From Lutibacter sp. (lineage in GTDB: Bacteria > Bacteroidota > Bacteroidia > Flavobacteriales > Flavobacteriaceae), in assembly GCA_021647265.1 (NCBI GenBank), contig JAKIVA010000057.1, positions 1 to 14,431 on the forward strand: a stretch of DNA of 14,431 nt, read 5' to 3'. Below are positions 1 through 8,427 of the stretch, piece after piece (the stretch's first letter is position 1; each line of letters begins with the position of its first letter). The notes under the pieces were generated by a model. The model saw only the letters and a program-made list of their open reading frames with translations. It was not told where the DNA came from and did not search any database. A program made the translations under genes and the position numbers.

Positions 1-220
1 TTTTGTCTTTGTTTCTCTTGTTCAAATAGTCTTCTTTTGCATTCCAATTAGCAAGAGTTGCACTGTAATTTCCACCCCATTTATTAATCTCTCTGGAGAT
101 GGTAGAACGAGACCTATTTAGCTTTTTAGCGATATAACTTTTGGTTTTGTTTTCCTGTAATAAGGCCTCAATTACAACACGTTCTTTTAAGGTTAATCGC
201 TTATATTTTTTTACTTTCAT
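1..220 (-). CDS. IS30-family transposase, N-terminal part (cut by window edge)
   Basis: Seventy-three codons of the amino end are present, read from ATG at 218-220 towards base 1; the catalytic DDE domain lies outside the window. The start reads MKVKKYKRLTLKERVVIEAL, and residues 9-49 form the helix-turn-helix typical of IS30 transposases (HTH_38), including K-K-L-N-R-S-R-S-T-I-S-R-E-I. In this family that domain binds the terminal inverted repeats of the element. A TAnnTTTG-type -7 element (TAGATTTG, minus strand, 225-232) ends five bases before the ATG, so the message may be almost leaderless, but no clear TTG -33 element accompanies it. The gene points the same way as the disrupted gene next to it. 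The family call rests on the helix-turn-helix pattern and the context only; whether the full transposase is intact cannot be seen. Confidence 0.85.
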   Translation of the reverse strand, partial: MKVKKYKRLTLKERVVIEALLQENKTKSYIAKKLNRSRSTISREINKWGGNYSATLANWNAKEDYLNKRNKDK

Positions 221-270
221 ACAACAAATCTAAGATTATGTTTTGTTGCGTTAAGTTCTTGAATTCAGGT
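1..270 (-). mobile_element. IS30-like insertion sequence, one end only
   Basis: The element end is placed at about 263-270, where the reading frame of the neighbouring propeller gene stops abruptly. About 45-50 bases separate that point from the transposase ATG, which suits an IS30 left end carrying an inverted repeat and promoter. The terminal repeat probably lies in bases 245-270 (minus strand reading TGAATTCAAGAACTTAACGC). The exact boundary and the short target duplication cannot be fixed without the other end, which is outside the window. Confidence 0.7.
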
Positions 271-891
271 ATTTGACGAAAAATAAATGGTGTTTTTATC
301 AAAAATTGTTGGATTAAAAATATCAAAATTTGGATGAGAAATAAAAACAACACTTTTCCTAACCCATTCATTACTTTTATTTCTTACAAACTCAATAATA
401 TGTACCAATTCTCTTTCATTACTAACCAAAACCAATTGTTTGCCATCTGAAGAAATAAAAGGATCTGAATATGAAAAATTATTATTACAAAAGGAAAGTT
501 TTTTTACTTTTGAAATCTTAAAATTCTCAAAAACACCTTTATAAATAGTTAAATTATAGTATCCTCTTTTATCAATTTTTTTGGAAATTCCTGTAAAGTA
601 AATTTCATTGTTAAAAACTGAAACTGAGCCAAATCGAAATTTGGAACCTGTAATTATTTTTTTAGGTTCAGATTGTAAATTAGAATAGTAAAGGTGATGG
701 TATTTTGTTTTATTGTTTGACAAATAAATTAACCCTTTATTGTACAAATATGGAAACACATTTGCTTTAGAATTATTTGATAAATATGTTTCAAATAATT
801 TAATACTATCTGTTTCTTGAATTAAAAAACGTTCTTGTGCTTCGGTATAAAAAGGAAGTAATGTGAAGGTTATAAATAATGATATTCTCAT
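265..891 (-). pseudogene. Exported PD40/WD40-like propeller protein, 3' end removed by IS insertion
   Basis: The chosen start is ATG at 889-891, giving a signal peptide MRISLFITFTLLPFYTEAQ with a hydrophobic core and a likely cleavage after AQ; an upstream TTG at 919-921 would put ten extra polar residues before it. The mature part contains repeated short beta-strand units (L-I-Y-L-S-N, E-I-Y-F-T-G, S-D-P-F-I-S-S-D-G-K) typical of TolB/PD40 propeller blades found in periplasmic or OmpA-linked proteins of Bacteroidota. The frame ends I-Y-F-S-S-N-T-stop. In this family I/L-Y-F-S-S-N is normally followed by R/M-P-G-G and further blades, and the stop codon here is made by the end of the insertion sequence. 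It lies 49 bases after the histidine kinase on the same strand, so the two were probably one operon. What remains is likely a fragment of about 209 residues without function. Its ligand or partner is unknown. Confidence 0.75.
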
Positions 892-940
892 TTGAAGCAA
901 TTTATTAGTAGCAATAACCAAATATAAGAAATATCAATTA

Positions 941-3895
941 TTATTTTTTGATAATTTTCAATATTATCTCTTTTAATTTTTCTTTGTTTATTGGTTTGGA
1001 AATAAATTCATCGCACCCTGCTAAAAATGCTTTATTTTTCTCTTCAGTTGTTGTGTAAGCGGTTTGGGCAATTATTGGGATGTTGGGATGTTGTTTTTTT
1101 ATGGATTTTGTTGCCTCTATTCCATCCATAATTGGCATTTTTATATCCATAAGCACCACATCTATATTTAATTTTTTCTTACAAATATTTACAGCTTCTT
1201 TTCCGTTTTTGACATGAATTGTATTGCAATTTAATTTTAATATATCTTTTAGTAGCGTTTCAAGGTATAGATAGTTTACTTCCTCATCTTCAGCAATTAA
1301 AATGGTGTATTTGTTTTTTGTTTTAACATTGTTATATACAGGTTTATGAGGTATTTTAATAAAAAATGTGGCACCTGCATTTATGTTAGATTTTACTGAA
1401 ATTTTCCCTCCTAGTAGCTCTGTATTTTCTTTTGCTATTGATAGTCCTAACCCTAATCCTCCAACTTTTTTTGTAAGCTTTTTTTCAGCCTGAGTAAAAC
1501 GTTCAAAAATTAAATGTTGCTTTTCTTTTTTTATACCAATTCCCGTATCTTTAATATAAATTACTATGTCGTTGTTATTTTCTAAATAATATCCAAATTC
1601 AATAAACCCTTTATTCGTAAATTTTAAAGCATTCTCCAATAAATTGCTCAATATTTTATTCAATTTTGTTTTATCTGTAAATATGGTGCTTTGTTTATCT
1701 GATAAAGCCTTCTTCAGATATATTGGAGTCTTATTTTCTTTAGCTTTGATGTCAAAAATTGAGAATAACTCTAATATTACATCATTTAAACAAACTTTTT
1801 CTTCATTCACTTTTACTTGTTTTGTACCTAATCTCGATATTTCAATAATATCATCTATAATATGGAGTAATTGAGTTCCACTATTTTGAATAATATTGAT
1901 AAAATTATTTCTTTTTTTAAAATCTAAGTCAGGGTTATTTAGTAATTGTGAGAACCCTAAAATTCCATTCATTGGAGTTCGTATTTCATGTGACATGTTG
2001 TTTAAAAATTCTGTTTTTAAACGGTCACTTTCTTCTGCTTTTTCCTTAGCTTTAGTAAGTTCATATTGTATTTTTTTTATTTCAGAAATATTAATTATTG
2101 AAACAATAGCAATGCTTGATTTTTCTATAACATTTAACTTAATAATTGCTTTAATAATTTCTCCATTACCTTTAACAAATTCAGTTTCGCTAGTAAATTC
2201 TTTTTTATCTGAAGCAATTGCTAAAAGTGTATTTTTAAATGTTTCTATGGTTTTATTATTGAAATTTTTATTAAAATTGTTAATTAATTCATCCTTTTTT
2301 TTGATACCTAATAATCTTAATGTAAAATCGTTTACATTTAATACCTTTAAATTAGAGAGGCACTGAGTAACAAAATCTGGATTGTGATTTAAGTACTCTT
2401 TAAGGTTCTTTATTTCTTTTTTCTTTTTATTTAGCAATAATTTTATTTTAGAAAAATCTTCTTCCCATAAGGAAACTGGACTTTGTTCAAACAGTTTATG
2501 AAATCTATTTTTACTTTCAACAACCAAGTTATTTTTTTTAGACAATTCATTGGTAATCAGCTTAAGTTCTTTATTTTTATTTTTTAAATACTCTTCATTT
2601 TTTTGTATAATTTGATAAGCCTCTTTAAGTTTTTTTTCATCGTTCTTTTTTTCTGTTATATCTTCGAGTATTGCCAGGTAATTTATAATCTCTCCTTCAC
2701 AATTTTTCAATGGAGTTATTGTTATTTGTACCCAGTATAATAGTCCATCTTTTGTAAAACTATCAAATTGTCCTTTCCATATATTACCAGATTTAATTGT
2801 GTTCAATAAATCTTTAAAATCTTTTTTATTTTGAGGTTTTAAATTTAAAACTATAGAGTCCTTACCTATTACTTCTTCAGGTTGAAAGCCTGTTAACTCC
2901 GTAAATTTCGGGTTTGTATATTCTATATTACCTTTTAAATCTGTAATTATAATTGTATTGGCACTTTGTTCAATAGCGTTTAACAGTTTCTTATTTTCTG
3001 CTTCGGCTTTTTTACGATTTGAAATATCTCTAAAAGCTGTTACTCTAATAGGCTTATTATCTTCAGAAATAATATTTCTAGCCTCAACTTCAATTGGAAA
3101 AACAGAGCCATCTTTTTTAATACCTTCTATTTCATAGGGTAAAGTGTATTTGTTAGCTCTATTTTTATAAATGTTATTATGAAATTTCTTGGGGTAAATT
3201 AATTTTGTAATGTCATTCCCTAATACTTCTTCACGTTTAAAACCAAACATTTTCAAAAAGGAAAGGTTAACATCAATGGCTACACCATTATTATGAATTA
3301 AGATTCCTTCAAAAGTAAGGTTCGATAGTTTTTTGAATTTAGATTCACTTTCTTCAATTTTTACTTTTACTAAATTTAAATCTTTTGTTTTTGAACTAAG
3401 TATCGTATTGTAAAGGTTTTGTTCTAAAACTTTAGAAGCTTTAATTGCTATAATTTTTAAAATATCATTAATTCTTTTGGCTTCTACCATAGGTTTTGTG
3501 TCTATTAATGATATTAATCCAATTGGTTTTCCTTGAATTCCCCACAATGTAACGCCTATAAAACTTTCAGCTTTTAATTTTTTTAATAATTTGTTTTGAG
3601 GGAAAACCTGTAGTATTTTTTCTGAATAAATACAATTATTATTATTAATACAATCTTGAAAAGGTGAATTTTCAATTTCACAAATACTAATTGGCAAAAA
3701 TTTATTGTCAGAAAAATGAGAAATTATTTCAATATTATTTGGCGTTTTACTATTGTATTTTCCTATTAATACAGTATCTATTTGAAATAAAGAAGCTAAA
3801 AAAGTTGAAACATTTTTAAAAAAGTCGTTGGAAGAAGAAGTGTCTCTGTTTTTTTCGATAAACTGTAAGGTAATATCAAGGAGTTTATACTGCAT
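941..3895 (-). CDS. Soluble hybrid sensor histidine kinase (GAF-PAS-PAS-PAS-HisKA-HATPase-REC)
   Basis: This 984-residue protein has no membrane segment, so it should sense a cytoplasmic or diffusible signal. Domain order: GAF-like region about 1-160; PAS about 183-295 and 300-415 (each ending in a D-I-S/T-x-x-K type motif); a lysine-rich coiled-coil linker about 416-463; a third, more divergent PAS about 464-606; HisKA with the phospho-acceptor His636 in M-S-H-E-I-R-T-P-M-N-G; HATPase_c with N-box Asn755, D-T-G-I-G-I and G-G-L-G-L-G-L-S boxes; and a C-terminal receiver about 863-984 with Glu869/Asp870, phospho-acceptor Asp917 and Lys967. All catalytic residues are present, so it is probably active. 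No HPt domain and no separate response regulator are seen nearby, so the phosphate may pass to a partner encoded elsewhere. A TACTTTTG -7 element on the minus strand (3974-3981) could start its message, though a -33 TTG is lacking. It precedes the broken propeller gene. Confidence 0.93.
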   Translation of the reverse strand: MQYKLLDITLQFIEKNRDTSSSNDFFKNVSTFLASLFQIDTVLIGKYNSKTPNNIEIISHFSDNKFLPISICEIENSPFQDCINNNNCIYSEKILQVFPQNKLLKKLKAESFIGVTLWGIQGKPIGLISLIDTKPMVEAKRINDILKIIAIKASKVLEQNLYNTILSSKTKDLNLVKVKIEESESKFKKLSNLTFEGILIHNNGVAIDVNLSFLKMFGFKREEVLGNDITKLIYPKKFHNNIYKNRANKYTLPYEIEGIKKDGSVFPIEVEARNIISEDNKPIRVTAFRDISNRKKAEAENKKLLNAIEQSANTIIITDLKGNIEYTNPKFTELTGFQPEEVIGKDSIVLNLKPQNKKDFKDLLNTIKSGNIWKGQFDSFTKDGLLYWVQITITPLKNCEGEIINYLAILEDITEKKNDEKKLKEAYQIIQKNEEYLKNKNKELKLITNELSKKNNLVVESKNRFHKLFEQSPVSLWEEDFSKIKLLLNKKKKEIKNLKEYLNHNPDFVTQCLSNLKVLNVNDFTLRLLGIKKKDELINNFNKNFNNKTIETFKNTLLAIASDKKEFTSETEFVKGNGEIIKAIIKLNVIEKSSIAIVSIINISEIKKIQYELTKAKEKAEESDRLKTEFLNNMSHEIRTPMNGILGFSQLLNNPDLDFKKRNNFINIIQNSGTQLLHIIDDIIEISRLGTKQVKVNEEKVCLNDVILELFSIFDIKAKENKTPIYLKKALSDKQSTIFTDKTKLNKILSNLLENALKFTNKGFIEFGYYLENNNDIVIYIKDTGIGIKKEKQHLIFERFTQAEKKLTKKVGGLGLGLSIAKENTELLGGKISVKSNINAGATFFIKIPHKPVYNNVKTKNKYTILIAEDEEVNYLYLETLLKDILKLNCNTIHVKNGKEAVNICKKKLNIDVVLMDIKMPIMDGIEATKSIKKQHPNIPIIAQTAYTTTEEKNKAFLAGCDEFISKPINKEKLKEIILKIIKK

Positions 3896-4027
3896 AACGT
3901 TACAAGTACATTAATTTTATGAATCAAAAAACCTTATAAATTGTGGGTTACAATAATAGTTGGGTTTATGTAACAAAAGTAACATACTTAACTAACAGAT
4001 TACATGATATTTATCAGGTATCTATTG

Positions 4028-4555
4028 TTAAAATCTAGAGATTTTTTCACCAAATTCTTTTACTTTTTCCCAATTTGTATACTCTATTTCTGTATTGGTA
4101 TTTGTTAGGCCTTTAGTCATCCACATTATAAACTGAATCATTATTCTATCGAACAAAGGATATTTTTTGTAATCTAGTTTTCCTGCAAAAACTTCAATAA
4201 TTGTTGGTTTCCAATTGATAGTTTTAAAAAATTTAACAACGTATGGATTTGTTGTAGGTGTATTTTTTTCTGGTTTTCTTGCTACTAAATTCACAGAAAA
4301 GAAAGCTGTTTTTATGGCATTGAGTTTTATTTTATTCGTATTAATAAATTCTATTATTTTTTTATGATGAAGGCCATAACGAATGCTGGATCCAATAATT
4401 AACTTATTAAAACTTGCGATATCTTCATTAAAATCATCAATTGAGAATAATGTTACGTTTTGCTTATTTGCTTTTAGAACACTTACAAGAGCATTGCATA
4501 TTTTTAATGTTTGCCCATCAACTGTAGCGTATATAATTCCTATTTTTGATTTCAT
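4028..4555 (-). CDS. hemG: Menaquinone-dependent protoporphyrinogen IX dehydrogenase (HemG)
   Basis: HemG is an FMN flavodoxin-fold enzyme that oxidises protoporphyrinogen IX to protoporphyrin IX in haem synthesis, passing electrons to the quinone pool at the inner membrane. The 175 residues match the known length (about 180). Visible marks are the FMN phosphate loop Y-A-T-V-D-G-Q-T (9-16), the I-G-S-S-I-R-Y-G segment (54-61), and the long insertion that separates HemG from ordinary flavodoxins, S-V-N-L-V-A-R-K-P-E-K-x-T-P-x-T-N-P-Y (87-105). The tail Y-T-N-W-E-K-V (159-165) also follows enterobacterial HemG. A TAACTTTG -7 element (minus, 4592-4599) lies 37 bases before the ATG without an evident -33 TTG. 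The gene stands alone, not in a haem operon, and most Bacteroidota are expected to use HemY or HemJ for this step, so horizontal transfer is possible. The family call is strong. Confidence 0.92.
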   Translation of the reverse strand: MKSKIGIIYATVDGQTLKICNALVSVLKANKQNVTLFSIDDFNEDIASFNKLIIGSSIRYGLHHKKIIEFINTNKIKLNAIKTAFFSVNLVARKPEKNTPTTNPYVVKFFKTINWKPTIIEVFAGKLDYKKYPLFDRIMIQFIMWMTKGLTNTNTEIEYTNWEKVKEFGEKISRF

Positions 4556-4651
4556 TTTAAAGGCTATTTAATTCATGGAATTAATTATACCCAAAGTTAC
4601 AAAACCATTGATCTTATATCTATGATTTATATCAAGTGAAAAAATTGGACA

Positions 4652-4682
4652 AAAAAAACCAGCTAAAAGTAACTGGTTTTAA
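4652..4682 (-). terminator. Rho-independent terminator after the cold-shock gene
   Basis: The inverted repeat AAAACCAG (4655-4662) and CTGGTTTT (4673-4680) encloses a 10-base loop region with a further possible TA/TA pairing. Read on the minus strand it follows the cold-shock stop codon by 27 bases and runs into eight T residues (4658 to 4651). T residues also follow on the plus side, but no plus-strand gene precedes it. Confidence 0.75.
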
Positions 4683-4707
4683 TTTCGTAAAAGATAATGA
4701 TGTTATA

Positions 4708-4899
4708 TTAAATTACTTTAACATTTACCGCATTTAAACCTTTTTTACCTTCTTTAAGTTCAAATTCAACTACATCGCCTTCTCTAATTTCGTCAATTAA
4801 GCCTGAAATGTGTACAAAATAGTCTGTGTTTGAACCTTCTTCTGTAACAAATCCAAATCCTTTAGATTCGTTAAAAAATTTTACTGTCCCTTTTTTCAT
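4708..4899 (-). CDS. Cold-shock domain protein (CspA family)
   Basis: This 63-residue protein is a single OB-fold cold-shock domain that binds single-stranded RNA and DNA and acts as an RNA chaperone. RNP1 is K-G-F-G-F-V (13-18) and RNP2 is Y-F-V-H-I (27-31), with the usual opening M-x-x-G-T-V-K-F-F-N and the G-D-x-V-x-F-x-L segment. The length is normal for a bacterial Csp, slightly shorter than E. coli CspA. It has its own promoter (4926-4957) with an expected leader of only about 20 bases. It therefore lacks the long cold-responsive leader of E. coli cspA, and cold induction cannot be inferred. A hairpin terminator follows, so it is probably a single-gene transcript. Confidence 0.95.
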   Translation of the reverse strand: MKKGTVKFFNESKGFGFVTEEGSNTDYFVHISGLIDEIREGDVVEFELKEGKKGLNAVNVKVI

Positions 4900-4925
4900 T
4901 TTTATAAATAGAATATATTAAAGTA

Positions 4926-4957
4926 CAAAGGTAGTTTTATTTCTCGGTTATATACAA
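4926..4957 (-). promoter_or_regulatory. Bacteroidota-type promoter for the cold-shock gene
   Basis: The minus strand reads TACCTTTG (4926-4933), a full match to the TAnnTTTG -7 element, with a -33 TTG (4955-4957) and a 21-base spacer. Transcription should start near 4919-4922, about 20 bases before the ATG. Confidence 0.65.
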
Positions 4958-4989
4958 TATTTTTTATGTATAAAATAAATAACTTACTG

Positions 4990-5985
4990 TTAATCTAATT
5001 GTTCGGTTAATTTTTTAAAAATTGGTTTTGGGTTTTTATTTTGATATAACACTGCGTAAACCGCATTTATAATGGGTGTTTTTGCTTTATTTTTTTCATT
5101 CAATAAATAAGCACTTTTGGCAGCATAATAGCCTTCAGCAATCATACTCATTTCCATTATTGCACTTTTTACTGTGTACCCTTTTCCAATCATATTTCCA
5201 AACATTCTATTTCTGCTAAAAACGGAATAGCCTGTTACTAACAAATCTCCTAAATAAGCAGAGTTATTAATATTCCGTTTCATTTTATGAACTTTTTTAA
5301 TAAAACGCTTCATTTCACGAATAGAGTTTGACATTAATACCGACTGGAAATTATCTCCATAACCTAGTCCATGAGCCATACCTGCAGCAATTGCATAAAT
5401 ATTTTTTAACATTGCAGCATATTCAGTACCTATAATATCATCAGAAATTTTAGTTTTAATATACCTACTTGAAATATATGTACTCAATAATTTTGCTTTT
5501 TTAAGATCTCTGCACGAGATGGTTAAGTAAGATAAACGTTCCATAGCAACTTCTTCAGCATGGCAAGGACCCGCAATAACACCAATATTTTCATAAGGGA
5601 TTTTATGATTTTTATAAAAATGTTCACCTACAATTAAACCGCTTTCAGGTACAATACCTTTGATAGCTGAAAAAACAATTTTAGAAGAAAAATCTTCTAC
5701 TATTTTATCTAATTCTGTTTTTAAAAAAGCCGATGGTATTGCAAAAATTAAAATATCAGCATATTTTACCATTTTATTAATATCACTAGATAAATACAAT
5801 TTATCAATAGTAAACTCGGCAGAACTCAAATAATTAGGGTTATGATTGTTTTCTTTAATATAATCTACAGTACTTTGATTTCTCATATACCAACCAACTT
5901 CCTGTAAATTTTCACATAACATTTTTACAATGGCTGTTGCCCAACTTCCACCACCAAAAACGGCAATTTTAGGGATTTTATTCAT
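4990..5985 (-). CDS. gpsA: Glycerol-3-phosphate dehydrogenase [NAD(P)+]
   Basis: GpsA reduces dihydroxyacetone phosphate to sn-glycerol 3-phosphate, the backbone for phospholipids, in the cytoplasm. The 331 residues are of normal length. The Rossmann dinucleotide loop is F-G-G-G-S-W-A (10-16), the Bacteroidota form G-P-C-H-A-E-E-V-A replaces the more common GPSFAxE motif in the substrate region, and the catalytic Lys194 sits in A-M-L-K-N-I-Y-A-I-A-A-G-M, followed by G-L-G-Y-G-D-N. The C-terminal helical domain is complete. The ATG at 5985 directly precedes the first beta strand. The promoter at 6005-6034 leaves a leader of under 20 bases. The gene is divergent from the flippase operon and 90 bases upstream of the cold-shock gene, which has its own promoter. 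Confidence 0.96.
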   Translation of the reverse strand: MNKIPKIAVFGGGSWATAIVKMLCENLQEVGWYMRNQSTVDYIKENNHNPNYLSSAEFTIDKLYLSSDINKMVKYADILIFAIPSAFLKTELDKIVEDFSSKIVFSAIKGIVPESGLIVGEHFYKNHKIPYENIGVIAGPCHAEEVAMERLSYLTISCRDLKKAKLLSTYISSRYIKTKISDDIIGTEYAAMLKNIYAIAAGMAHGLGYGDNFQSVLMSNSIREMKRFIKKVHKMKRNINNSAYLGDLLVTGYSVFSRNRMFGNMIGKGYTVKSAIMEMSMIAEGYYAAKSAYLLNEKNKAKTPIINAVYAVLYQNKNPKPIFKKLTEQLD

Positions 5986-6004
5986 TTATAAAGTATTTAG
6001 AATT

Positions 6005-6034
6005 CAAATGTAAACAAACTAAGATTAAGACCAA
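6005..6034 (-). promoter_or_regulatory. Bacteroidota-type promoter for gpsA
   Basis: The minus strand carries TACATTTG (6005-6012), matching TAnnTTTG, and a -33 TTG (6032-6034) 19 bases upstream. The gpsA ATG is at 5985, so the leader would be roughly 13-16 bases. Confidence 0.6.
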
Positions 6035-6156
6035 AACATTAGTACCTAACAATTATTAAAGTGAAAATTAGTACTTTGTATTAGTTTTAATCTTAATGAA
6101 TAAACAGAAAAACTTTTGTACATTTATACGGTTAATTTTTATACCATAATTCACTT

Positions 6157-7611
6157 TTGAACGCACTTAAACGGTTTTTTAAAGACACTATAATTTACGG
6201 AATTGCTGCTGTTTTACCTCGCGTAATTAATTTTTTATTGGTTCGTGTTCATACGGATGCTTTGCCTACAAATAATTATGCTGAAAACACTAATTTTTAT
6301 ATTTGGGCAGCTCTTTTTTCTGTGCTTCTAACTTTTGGAATGGAAACAGCTTTCTTTCGGTTTTATAAATCTGAAGAAAAAAAGGATTCTTTAATTTCTA
6401 CGGCTTTTATTAGTGTCTTTTTTTTAGCAATGCTTTTTGTTTTTGTTACTTTTTTATTCTCAAATTTTTTTATAACTGCTTTTGATTTTACCCAAAACCC
6501 TCTTCAGTTAAAACTTTTTATTGGCATTATGGCTTTAGACACTTTGGCGGTAATACCATTTGCCTATTTACGTGCTTCAAACAGGCCTATTAAATACGCT
6601 ATTATTAAATTAATTAATGTTGGTGTTATAGTTAGTATTAATTTGGTTTTCTTAAAATTTATTCCTCAATTTTTAAATGAAGGAAAATCAATACCTCAAC
6701 TTTTAGAAAATGCTTTTAACAGCACCTATATTGTAAACTTTATATTTATAGCAAATATTGTTGGAAGTACTATTTCATTTTTACTATTGCTACCTTATTT
6801 ATTAAAATTCAACTGGAATTTTAACACTGTTTTATTCAAAAAAATGATTTCGTACAGTTGGCCAATTGCTGTTGCCGGAGTTGCGTATGTTATTAATGAA
6901 AATTTAGATAAAATTTTAATTGGTAAAATGATTGATAAAAATACGATGGGTATTTATGCGGCTTGCTATAAACTTGCAATTTTTATGAATTTATATATCA
7001 TGGCATTCAGATTGGGTGCTGAACCTTTCTTTTTTAATCATTCCGATCATAAAAATGCAAAAGAAATTTATGCAAGAATTTTAAACTATTTCATAATTAT
7101 AGGATCTTTGGTTTTTGTTGGTATTGTTGTTTTTATTGATTTTTTGAAACAACTATTTATAAATCAACAATATTGGGAAGCTATAGTTATTGTACCTATT
7201 ATTTTACTGGCAAATTTATTTTTAGGTGTTTATCACAATTTAGCTATTTGGTATAAACTTACCGATAAAACACGTTATGCTATGTTATTTTCAATAACAG
7301 GAGCTTTAATAACAATAATTCTTAACTTGGTTTTAATTCCAAAAATTGGATTTATAGCATCAGCTTGGGCTACACTTGCGGCATACGGAACCATGATGGT
7401 TCTCTCTTACTTTATTGGTAAAAAGCATTACCCTGTTCCTTATAACTTAAAAAAATCTGGAAGTTATTTAATTGTTTCTATCTTAATTTCATTTATTTCA
7501 TTTGAGTTTTTTAGAGAAAATTATATAGTTTCTACTGGGCTCGTATTGGCATTTGGAGTTTTAATTTTTTGGAATGAAAAAAAGGAATTACTAGCAATTA
7601 TTAAACGATAA
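6157..7611 (+). CDS. Polysaccharide/lipid-linked oligosaccharide flippase (Wzx/MVF superfamily)
   Basis: This 484-residue inner-membrane protein has about 12-14 hydrophobic helices and belongs to the polysaccharide_synt / MOP superfamily, which moves lipid-linked sugars or related lipids across the inner membrane. The opening N-A-L-K-R-F-F-K-D-T-I-I-Y-G-I-A-A-V-L-P-R is a known start for flavobacterial members and fixes the start at TTG 6157-6159. An in-frame stop lies just upstream (6133-6135) and no ATG or GTG lies between. Internal support comes from the second-half repeat beginning K-K-M-I-S-Y-S-W-P-I-A-V-A-G-V near residue 229 and N-E-N-L-D-K-I-L-I-G, typical of the family. It is first in a tight operon (14 bases to the methyltransferase). 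The exact substrate (O-antigen, capsule or other) cannot be read from sequence. A MATE exporter is less likely because of the N-terminal signature. Confidence 0.88.
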   Translation: MNALKRFFKDTIIYGIAAVLPRVINFLLVRVHTDALPTNNYAENTNFYIWAALFSVLLTFGMETAFFRFYKSEEKKDSLISTAFISVFFLAMLFVFVTFLFSNFFITAFDFTQNPLQLKLFIGIMALDTLAVIPFAYLRASNRPIKYAIIKLINVGVIVSINLVFLKFIPQFLNEGKSIPQLLENAFNSTYIVNFIFIANIVGSTISFLLLLPYLLKFNWNFNTVLFKKMISYSWPIAVAGVAYVINENLDKILIGKMIDKNTMGIYAACYKLAIFMNLYIMAFRLGAEPFFFNHSDHKNAKEIYARILNYFIIIGSLVFVGIVVFIDFLKQLFINQQYWEAIVIVPIILLANLFLGVYHNLAIWYKLTDKTRYAMLFSITGALITIILNLVLIPKIGFIASAWATLAAYGTMMVLSYFIGKKHYPVPYNLKKSGSYLIVSILISFISFEFFRENYIVSTGLVLAFGVLIFWNEKKELLAIIKR

Positions 7612-7625
7612 TTAGTAAGTAAATA

Positions 7626-8405
7626 ATGAATAATACTACAACGTGGAATCCAGAACTTTATAATAACAAACATTCTTTTGTTTATAATTATGGTGAAAAT
7701 TTAATTGAACTTATGAATCCTAAAAAAGAAGAAAGAATATTAGATTTAGGATGTGGATCAGGGCAATTAACTTTTAAAATTAGCGAATTTGTAAATGAGG
7801 TTATTGGACTAGATAAATCACCAGAAATGATAGCTGATGCTAAATCTAAATTTAAAAATATAGAATTTATAGTTGCTGATGCTTCAAATTTTACATTTGA
7901 CAAAAAGTTTGACACTATTTTTTCAAATGCTGTACTTCATTGGGTTACAAATTACGAAGGAGCTATAAAAAGTATGTATAAAAATTTAAATGATAATGGT
8001 AAAATTGTTCTTGAATTTGGAGGAAAAGGAAATGTTCAAAAAATTATTAATCAATTAAGAATTTCTTTGGAAAAACGTGGATATTTAAAGCAATCAAAAT
8101 TACAATTATGGTATTTTCCTTCTATTGCTGAATATACAACCAAACTAGAATCAGCTGGATTTAGAGTGCTTATGGGTCAACATTTTGATAGACCTACAGA
8201 ATTAGCTAAAAAAAATACTGGAATTAAAGATTGGATTTCTATGTTTGCCAACTCTTTTTTTGAAAATGTTACAACCAAACATATAGAAGAAATTAAAAAC
8301 GAAGTACAAGAAAAAATAAAAGTAGCATGTTTTATAAATGGAAAGTGGGTTGCTGATTATAAAAGAATCCGAATTGTTGCAATCAAAGAAAAAAACGTCA
8401 AATAA
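7626..8405 (+). CDS. Class I SAM-dependent methyltransferase
   Basis: The protein has 259 residues with a Rossmann-type SAM-binding core: motif I I-L-D-L-G-C-G-S-G-Q (38-47), an acidic ribose-binding residue Asp63 in I-G-L-D-K-S-P-E-M, V-A-D-A (83-86) for the adenine contact, and S-N-A-V-L-H-W-V (100-107). The last motif is typical of the trans-aconitate methyltransferase / BioC-like branch of the Methyltransf_11/25 families. The substrate cannot be named; the position between a flippase and dut says little, because such trios are conserved in flavobacteria for no known pathway reason. The start is ATG at 7626, 14 bases after the flippase stop. The gene is 22 bases upstream of dut, so it is co-transcribed with both. 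Confidence 0.88.
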   Translation: MNNTTTWNPELYNNKHSFVYNYGENLIELMNPKKEERILDLGCGSGQLTFKISEFVNEVIGLDKSPEMIADAKSKFKNIEFIVADASNFTFDKKFDTIFSNAVLHWVTNYEGAIKSMYKNLNDNGKIVLEFGGKGNVQKIINQLRISLEKRGYLKQSKLQLWYFPSIAEYTTKLESAGFRVLMGQHFDRPTELAKKNTGIKDWISMFANSFFENVTTKHIEEIKNEVQEKIKVACFINGKWVADYKRIRIVAIKEKNVK

Positions 8406-8427
8406 ATTAATTTTATAACTTATAACA

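Noticed and set aside
1644..2366. Two plus-strand open frames within the histidine kinase gene
   Set aside because: They are low-complexity shadows opposite a fully supported multi-domain kinase and show no family signature.
3896..4027. Regulatory dyad upstream of the kinase (GTTAC ... GTAAC and repeated GTAAC)
   Set aside because: The arms are only five bases in AT-rich sequence; chance is likely.
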